From assembly GCA_947396885.1 (NCBI GenBank), contig OX377202.1:63832643-63896642 (forward strand): 64,000 bases of DNA, written 5' to 3'. The notes beneath the pieces were generated by a model. That model saw nothing but the letters and a program-made list of their open reading frames with translations. It made no database searches and was not told where the DNA came from. This document shows, one piece after another, positions 56,752 to 64,000 of the stretch (position 1 is its first letter; every line of letters begins with the position of its first letter). The DNA comes from Heligmosomoides polygyrus polygyrus (lineage: Eukaryota; Nematoda; Chromadorea; Rhabditida; Heligmosomidae). Both the position numbers and the translations under genes were made by a program.

Positions 56752-59700
56752 ATGAGCTGTTCCACAGTTCGTCGTTGTTTCTTGGCGATCACTATTCTGG
56801 CTATTGTTCTATCACTGGCCCCTGCGCAGTTCCTCAAAAAGGCGTCCAATCGTACAAATGTTGTAAGCGACCTCCTTCAGATCTCATACTATTTTAAATA
56901 TTTATCCCACATTAAGGCTTTAATTGGGCACATCGGCGCAATCGGAGCTCTTCCAAACTACGACAAAATATTGGACCTCTCGAGAAGGGAGCTGCTCGAG
57001 GATGGAACACTTGGAGACGACTTCGACATAGAGTGAGTTCGTGCTTGAGCGGTCGAAGTTCCTGTGGTCCCGCCAGCAGCCTTGTCGAAAAAGTCCTTCC
57101 GTCATGTCTCCGATAGTCACCATTAACGTGTCTGCCGGCCAGGTGTGCTACCATGAGTGGCATTCAGGTGGCTGCAAAACTGATCCTGATGACCGAGGGA
57201 TCTATTTGGGCCACTACCAATGCGAATGTTGCAGGATAATTTCGAGGAATGGATGCGGAGAAGCGTTCGAAGGAGTGGCGGCGGCTGCTGACCTGTACCA
57301 CATCGAGCACGTCACAACGTTTTTGGGACCGTACTGTAACGGAGGCGAGTGCAGCGGTGCTACCTACCGCATGATTTGGCGGTGTTGTTAATTCGCAGAC
57401 TCGGCGTGATGACCTAGACGACTTACACTGCGCTTCGTTGCTACCTTCCTGACAACAGTTATTAGAGGATTGTCTACTGCCATAAAGGGTCCCAGAGCGA
57501 AAGGTTGTTCACTAACCCATGACACCAATAAACACAACCTCATGAGTTTCTCTTGCTAGTTTGTTTCATCTCTTAACCGATAGAACCAGCTGAGCATTAC
57601 AGGAGAGTCGTTGACGCTTCTGTTCTTCAATTTTTCGCACACCTTTCTTCGCACTCAATCGATTGCTTTTTTCACTTTCAAATGACCTGGACACGCTTAA
57701 TCTTTCCATGAATAACGCCAAAATGTTGCAGAAAAATCATGTTACTTAACTGAAGGCTTAATGCTCCAAGATGGCAGCGTTTCATGTGTATCGATGCGTT
57801 TTTAGAAAAATGACGAGTCGTGGGGCCTACGCGAAGAAGGCGTCTCGTTAAAAAACGTTCAGCTGCCCAAAATTCGTCTTGTGCTTATATTGATTGCTCA
57901 GATTAAGAATAAGAATTATACAGGATACCTTATTGGAACTTTACTGATTCCACTATTGGAACACACTTGCTTTTGACTGCGATTGACTTAAATTAGGTGA
58001 TCAAAACCATGCGTGAAGAGGAAGGAGAACGTCAATCTCGTACATCAGACTGTTAAGATAGTTGCCTCTATAAAAACTTACTAGTAACTAAAGCAATCGA
58101 AGGCGAGAAGGTTTATTCAACCATAAAAAATCGGAGACGTTTCAGAAACTCTTCCAGTGGCAACGATGGCGAACTTCTGGAACATCCCAATTATTGCGTA
58201 TATGGCCACTTCAAACGCGCTTTCCAATAAGAAAGTGAGTGTTCTCCGTTAACGTCTTGCCAGTTACAAACAAGCTGTTACACGTACGGCAGTTGTGTAG
58301 TGTGGACTTTTCTCCAATCCTGCGGCAGACTGAAGTAAAATTGGATCTCAGAGGGTAGAAGGCTCCGGTGCGAACAAGGGATACTTAGATTGGGTTCATT
58401 GCTCTCCTCCTTGTATGTGGGAGGGCACGGAATCCAACCAGGATCCCCTAATCGCATGCATAGACGACCCACATCCACGAGTTTATGGTCCGAGCTCGGG
58501 TTCGTTCCCTTTAAGGACTGTAAAAATTTTGTTCATTCGTTTCTTGATCGCTCTGAAGATGGGAGGGACTCCATGATAATGAGCATTAGGCTTGTTATAA
58601 TGCATTTTGCCATTTTTAGATGATCAGGTATAGTAAAACAACTCGTTTACGAGTTCGCGATGGGATCAGGACGCGATTTACTATCATAACTACATGATGT
58701 CGGTGTCAATCGAGAAGTTTACGCTGCACTGAACTGCTCGTTTTTAGATCTATAAAACGCTAATCCGCACATCCCTGAGGACAATAAATACGATAGCGGA
58801 GTCTACAGCTGCATTTATCAAGCACTATAAGTGGAAGAAGGTGCGTTGATGCCGCCGTGGTTGCTTAGTGTGCTGAATCTGATTTCGAAAAAGGATTGCA
58901 TTGAAATGTACACTGGAACTTCTCTACAAGAGGGACGAGTCAAAACAAGCCAATTCCTAACTAAAGCGCTTCAAGGTCTCTCTGGTTTCGAACGTCGGTG
59001 CTGCTGCTTTTGAGAAGCTCACCGCTCTGGAGCCCGTTCTGAAGCGGCATGGAGTAGTAGTGACTCGGAAGATTCTGTTCGATGAAACGGCCACGGTTCA
59101 GGACATGCTTAGCAGCGGCCAGCTGGATGAGATTCGTTACAATTCCAGAGGTGCGTTTTCAGCACTCTTCTCGATCACATTGCGGACTGGAAACGAAGGC
59201 CGATGACGGGCAAGCGGGAACTTCCTTTCACTAAAGCCAGCGACAAATCATCAAGCATAGTATTAGCCTAACTCGACGCGATGGGAAAAAATAGTAGATA
59301 ACTAAGCAGCTGACGGAAAAATCCCAGAGATAAACCCTGCACCCTCAATCACCCTGACGGTTTTTATTTGAACCTATATAGGTTGATATCATGAACGCAT
59401 GAGTCTAGCTGTACAGCTATTAGGCATTGAAGCCTATAAATCATGGAATGGGCTAATGTCAAAACCTAAAGACTGCGACCTGTCTTTGCACTAAATCCCA
59501 TTCCATGACTCACATTAATGCCGTGTCCTGCAAGGGGAACGAGTTACCAGAAGCACATATCCTTTCAAACTGTACCATCTCACGTGTCCACTAACTGATC
59601 CACCAGAATTGATAGAACGAAGATTTGGACGTAGGTGCTACGGCCTCAAAAACTAGGTAGAGTCGAAATTTGTTGCCGACTGAAACTGTCTGAAAGAAAT

Positions 59701-62441
59701 TAGAGCTCAATTAAAAATAGCGTAGAATTCGTCGCATTTTCCCCTCTTCTTGAAATCTCATACAAGCTGTGTCAACGTACATGCATCGACTATGCGTTTA
59801 ATGAAGAGATCGTCCAATAGCATTTTCAGGTTTTCTCGCGAACACTTTGACAGGGGCTAGGGAAGGTAATCCAGGGTTGTCTTCTACAAGCAGAATAAAA
59901 TTGACAAATCGTCTTCGTCGTTAAAGCATGAATTATTTCAGTCGTAGTGGTAATGTTCTCCTCCACAAGGGATCTGACAGCCACGTTTCGTCAGGCAACC
60001 GCCAAGTATGGAATGACCGAGGCCGAGTACGTCTTTATCTTCCCGTGGCTTCAGGAGAACGCCAATGGAGCATCACCGTTTGTCGGAAGTGACAGCGAAA
60101 GTCTGACGAAAGTCAAACAGACCTACTCGAACTGCATTCTGGTTCGTTTGAGAATAATCTCAATTTAAAAAAAAATGTCGTCGGCTCTATACAGAACTGC
60201 ATGGCAGAATTTGGTGTACCTAGCTTTAATACTACTTGTACTACCGGTACAATACACACGATAAGCCTCCTGATTCCAAGCAGCATACATCATAACCTAA
60301 TGCACTAAGAATAAAACGTGATATTGACTGCTTATTGTCAAAACCTTCCTTCTTCACTTCTGAGTAACCTTAAATTTTCTTAAGTTTTTCTGTGTTATGC
60401 TATTAGGTTGGTGCATAAGTTCTCGGTCATTTGGGGCATGAAATATTTATTATCACAACATACGAACAACAATTTCAAATCATTTGAAAAACCACCCTTC
60501 ACATCAATTGTCTTTCGCCAACGTGCTGGTAAGTCATGGATGCCTTTTCTCCAAAAGTGGCCGGTTGTGATTCGAAAAATGCGAGCAGTGCCTCCCTGAC
60601 ATCCTCTCGGTTCCTAAATTGCTGGCCGCCCAAATAGCGTTGAAGGCTTGAAAACAAATGATAATCAGAAGGAGCGAGATCTGGTGAGTAAGGTGGATGT
60701 GGAAGAACGGTCCATCCGTAGTCTGCCAACTCAGCCGCCGTCGCTCTAGCAATATGCGGTCTAGCGTTGTCGTGTTGAAAATACACCTTCACTTGCTCTC
60801 CTCGTGTGGTTTGGAGGTGGGCCCTCAACTTCCTCAGTTGGCGTAAACCTCTGCCGTCACTGTTTTCCTTTCGTCCAGCAGCTCCCAGTATTCTACGCAA
60901 AGAACGCTCCACCAAATGCATAGCATCACCTTCTTCACGTGAAGGTCGGGTTTCGGAACGTCCTCTGCCTCTCCAGTTGCGTCAACCCATGTGCACGCCG
61001 GTGATAATTAGAGTAGAGTATCCACTTCTCATCCCCGGTGACAAGGTTGCCCAGCCATCCGAGGGTACGTCTGAGGGTAAGGAGAGACAGAGCGACATCG
61101 GCTCTGCGATCCATGTCATGTTGTGTCAAGTCGTGAGGTACCCAGCGACCCAATTTTTGCACCTTGCCAATCGACTTCAATCCTCGAACGAGTGTTGAGT
61201 GACTAACACCAAGAGTGCATGATAGTTCGCGAGTGGCTTGGTATGGGTCTGCTTCCACTCTACTTCGGAGGCCATCCAAATTCTGTGTCATCGGGCGCCC
61301 TTCTCGTTCATTATCTTCAACGGAGAATTCACCAACTGCAAACTTCTAGAACCACTGGTGCACAGTACTTCGAGCAGGAGCACTCTCGTTGTAAACATCC
61401 TTCAGGCGACGATACGATTCGTTGGCATTGAGGCCAGATTGATGCAGGAATAACATGACGTGCCGAATATGCGTCTCAGTTGGGATGAATTGCTTAGCCA
61501 TAATAGCTGACGTTAACAACGCAGAAGTAAATGTTAGGAACAGTCTTGTAGCCCTTTCCTTTCTCTATCGATCGTTCATTTACGCGTTGATACATGTGAG
61601 AAATCTGGAAAATGCGCTTTCAATTCAGGAGGGATCAAATGTCCGAGAACTTGTGCGCCAACCTAATATCAGCGTCATGGCAAAATACTTAGCTATTACA
61701 GAAAGTATAGCAAAAAGGCCCCCAAGTTTCCTCTCTTGAAAGTTAAGAACCTCAAGGCAGATATGGTGTTAGACAGCTGAAGGGAAGGTCATTCTACAAA
61801 GTAAACTATCCGATTTAGATTGACGACATGAATGGCTTCGACGACCGCATGATCACTCCGTTTGTGGAGAGGCTGAATTCAATTGGTCTTGACGAGAAGG
61901 ACATAGATCTTGTAAGCGAGCTGCTTAAATCCATCGTTAATTTGTAGTCGTTCTAAACCTAAATAAAATCGATTCTAACTTTAACGAAATCTTTTCTGAA
62001 AGTTACCATCCGCTAGCCTCACATAGGGCGAATTGTGTAGGTTTTTCTGCCTACTATGTTCTACGATGTTTTCGGGAATAATAGATTCCAGTCCCAATCT
62101 TCTGTTATTTACATTATACTCTAATTTAGGCTGTTAATTGCTTCACCCGGTACACCACTCGATTTTATGGTAAATTTCTGTGACCTTACCCTTAGTACAG
62201 TGATTACGGCTTGCCAGTACATAACGGCTTTCACCAGGGAAATGCAAAATTTACTGATGGCGTATGGAGCATGTCTTCAAACCTGTCTTGCAGATGAACA
62301 TCTACGGCTACATTGCCTTATTCGACGCGCTGAAAATGTTCGCAACTGCTGGAAGGAAGGTGCTGAATCAAACTGGGAATATCACTTCCGTCGGTGACGG
62401 CAAGTTGATGTGGAATGCGATGAGGAGAATGACAATTCAAG
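56752..62441 (+). CDS. Receptor-type guanylyl cyclase, extracellular part (3' end outside window)
   Basis: Exons 56752-57032, 57235-57356, 58158-58234, 58748-58840, 58976-59150, 59942-60141, 61819-61911 and 62294-62441 join in consistent phase into 396 codons. Residues 1-25 form a signal peptide. GHIGAIGALPNYDKILDLSR begins the periplasmic-binding-like ligand domain. Cys101 (NGC) and Cys128 (GPYC) are placed like the conserved N-terminal disulfide. ATMANFWNIPIIAYMATSNA, IRTSLRTINTIAESTAAFIK, MTEAEYVFIFPWLQEN, DDMNGFDDRMITPFVE and NIYGYIALFDALK follow, as in worm receptor cyclases. These make cGMP in sensory and other cells; membrane, kinase-like and cyclase domains must lie beyond 64000. The last donor is GC (62442). 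A 54-base in-frame intron is possible at 56863-56916. Intron six contains a mariner. I cannot name the gcy orthologue. Confidence 0.9.
60403..61666 (-). mobile_element. Mariner element, complete ends, inactive
   Basis: Inverted ends TTAGGTTGGTGCATAAGTTC (left) and TTAGGTTGGCGCACAAGTTC (right, inverted) agree at 27 of 30 positions. TA flanks both sides (60401-60402, 61667-61668). The 1264-bp length is normal for mariner. The minus-strand transposase starts at ATG 61501 and shows AKQFIPTETHIRHVMLFLHQ, WVPHDLTQ, GDEKWILYSNY (first Asp), FQHDNARPHIARA (second Asp) and LPHPPYSPDLAPSDYHLFSS (third Asp, D,D34D spacing). A stop in the N-terminal region and frameshifts near 60965 and 60840 inactivate it. 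It is a different lineage from the mariner at 17676. Confidence 0.93.
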
Positions 62442-63965
62442 GCAAGTCGCCGTCTCTACTAAATCAACTATTGTCGAGGAGTTCAGCTGTGAATGGGCCG
62501 CTGTTTTCTTAAACAGCATTTCAATTAGGAGATAAGACTTATCGTTAGTTTAAAAGGGAGGAAACGGCATCAAAGAAAGTTTTAAGAAATGTTTGGGGGA
62601 TCTACGAGGACTTAGAGAAGCCACTGCTAAATTGTTGTTTATACCGCTAATTAACATGGTGAACAGTATTCTGATTATTTTGAATCTCAACACACATCGT
62701 TATAGAAAATGTGTTGCTAAGGATATCCGGACTTCGAGAAAAGGCTGGTGAAGATTGCATTGTATACATCATTTATATGCCTTATATACAGATGCACCAA
62801 AAGCATTTTTCTATGGCAGTGATTAGCCCTTGATAGAAAGTGTCAACGGGACTTTCAATGATAGTTTGGAAATGACCTGTACCTTATGTGTGGAAGAAAG
62901 TGCTGATCAGATGGCAAGGATAGAGGAGTCCTCGCTCAGGGGAAGCGGCTCCGTGAGAGGTCCTAGTGAAGAGGATGCTCCAAAGCCCCCAGGATAAATA
63001 TCATGGTTCAGCAGTCATGTTTGCCCTTCCGCTCAGAAGCAGATGCTTGGTTTGGATTAGAAAAGCAGCTGTGCGGAACTGTCAGGTAGAAATGAGGTTG
63101 GACGTGAGAGAGGCTGGGCAAAATCACGACGATGGCGCAATTTTCGAAACAGCTCCGATTCTGCTGAAGCAGGAGGAATAGGGCCTGAGATTTTTCAAAA
63201 AAATCAAAAGCCGAACAAAAGAGTGGTCACGCTCCACGTATCGTCCTTCAGCAAGGAACGTCAGGAAGGAAAGCATAAATAGGCTCGAATGAAAACATTA
63301 TAAAAGGGCAGGACTCAGTAGCGGCTAACAAGAACAGCAGACGACTGCGCACGATGAAGCTCTCAGCAGCAATGGAAGAAAACGTAGAAGGGAAGATTCT
63401 GATGCTGTACATGCTTCCAGACGCTGCAGGTTCCGAGGCAATACCGATGTGTCCTTGGAGTTCGTTGCTCAAGTTGCTCAAGACGAAATCGCATCATCAA
63501 TGCAAGTCGTTAGCGTGCTGAGGTGGAATGCGTGAGGTCTCTCTAAAACGCTACCTCGGATACTATTCCAGCGCCTAAGCTCAGACCAGCTGATGAGACC
63601 AACATTGAAAGCAATTATCCATTGGTATCGTTCCAGTTTCTAATAATATGAGGTAGCATTTATTATCTGACCAACATATCAATCCATGATAAATCCGTTT
63701 GCAATACAGGATTTAAGAAAAACCGTGAAGAATCCGAAAACGGTTTTCCACTCTCAGCGCGGTCTTGTCACAGGTCCCCAGCAAACCAAGAAATAGTGGG
63801 ATTGCTTGAATCAAAGTAGTGAGGGTTGTCGTTCAGTGAGAGCTTACTTCATAAAGCTCAATAATATCGTCAAAACCTCCAGGGCTACTGAATGATCAAT
63901 TTTTTGCATAGCATGAACTTGCGTCTTTATCGCCTATTTATGTTGGCTTTGAGCGGTTTCTACTA
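62442..63965. other. Intron eight of the cyclase gene, continuing
   Basis: No further cyclase exon could be found before the window ends. The plus-strand frame near 63352 and its minus-strand overlap carry no motif. Confidence 0.45.
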
Positions 63966-64000
63966 CAGGGTGAACCAAAATCACGTAGACAACATTTTTT
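63966..64000 (+). mobile_element. Left end of a Tc1-like element cut by the window edge
   Basis: TA followed by CAGGGTGAACCAAAATCACG is a typical Tc1-like terminus, and CAGGGTG is also the end of the element at 11252. Only 35 bases are visible. Confidence 0.4.

Noticed and set aside
57041..57391. Cys-rich open frame resembling a secreted peptide
   Set aside because: The first part is intron one of the cyclase gene and the rest is exon two plus intron two. Spliced phases explain it better.
1..64000. CRISPR array, rRNA or bacterial gene cluster
   Set aside because: No regular spacer array, ribosomal RNA signature or operon-like arrangement is present; the sequence is eukaryotic and intron-containing.

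Overview
The window looks like a chromosomal piece of a parasitic clade V nematode, most likely a hookworm or close strongylid relative. It is intron-containing eukaryotic DNA. It has a worm-style receptor guanylyl cyclase with many short exons, two introns with GC donors, and a dense mixture of RTE-type LINEs, mariner elements and tRNA-derived SINEs of the kind I associate with hookworm genomes. Species assignment is inference. There is no bacterial, viral or CRISPR content.

The best single-copy gene is at the right end. Eight exons from 56752 to 62441 (+) splice in a consistent phase into the signal peptide and about 370 residues of the extracellular ligand-binding domain of a receptor-type guanylyl cyclase. 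The membrane, kinase-like and cyclase parts lie beyond the window. A complete but dead mariner (60403-61666) sits in its sixth intron. A second multi-exon gene of unknown function lies at about 4866-5946 (+), with a GC-AG intron and a poly(A) signal. Weaker gene fragments are at 27379-27665 (-), 27677-28007 (+), 32087-32344 (+, Cys4 terminal exon) and 35625-36462 (+, probably broken).

Most of the rest is mobile-element sequence. LINEs: a nearly full-length RTE (19690-22925, +) broken by one stop codon between endonuclease and reverse transcriptase; two copies of a second RTE subfamily (14030-15336, - and 44935-47190, +); a third RTE-like fragment (17290-17675 plus 18872-18960) split by a mariner; and CR1/Jockey-like 3' ends (33238-34065, 50520-50790). 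DNA elements: two mariners with TA target duplications, a Tc1-like remnant (11252-11983), a Harbinger-like MITE with TAA duplications (25186-26248), other MITE-like palindromes, a hAT remnant and a Penelope-type GIY-YIG remnant. SINEs: family A, about 290 bp with an A/B-box head and a TTTATCC tail, has at least nine copies, one inserted inside another. Family B, about 450-560 bp, has at least six full or partial copies. A third tRNA-like family forms a 1.1 kb inverted repeat at 36613-37713.

A further pattern is a set of short cryptic repeats built from one word (CGTAAAT, CGTTAAAT, TTTTCTG or ATTCGAA), several of them anchored at one end by a GGGGTGYRC-like or ATGGGCGG-like head. I did not find a new multi-gene system. 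The most informative observations are the nested insertions, the SINE families, the RTE with the stop-split endonuclease, and the word-repeat class.
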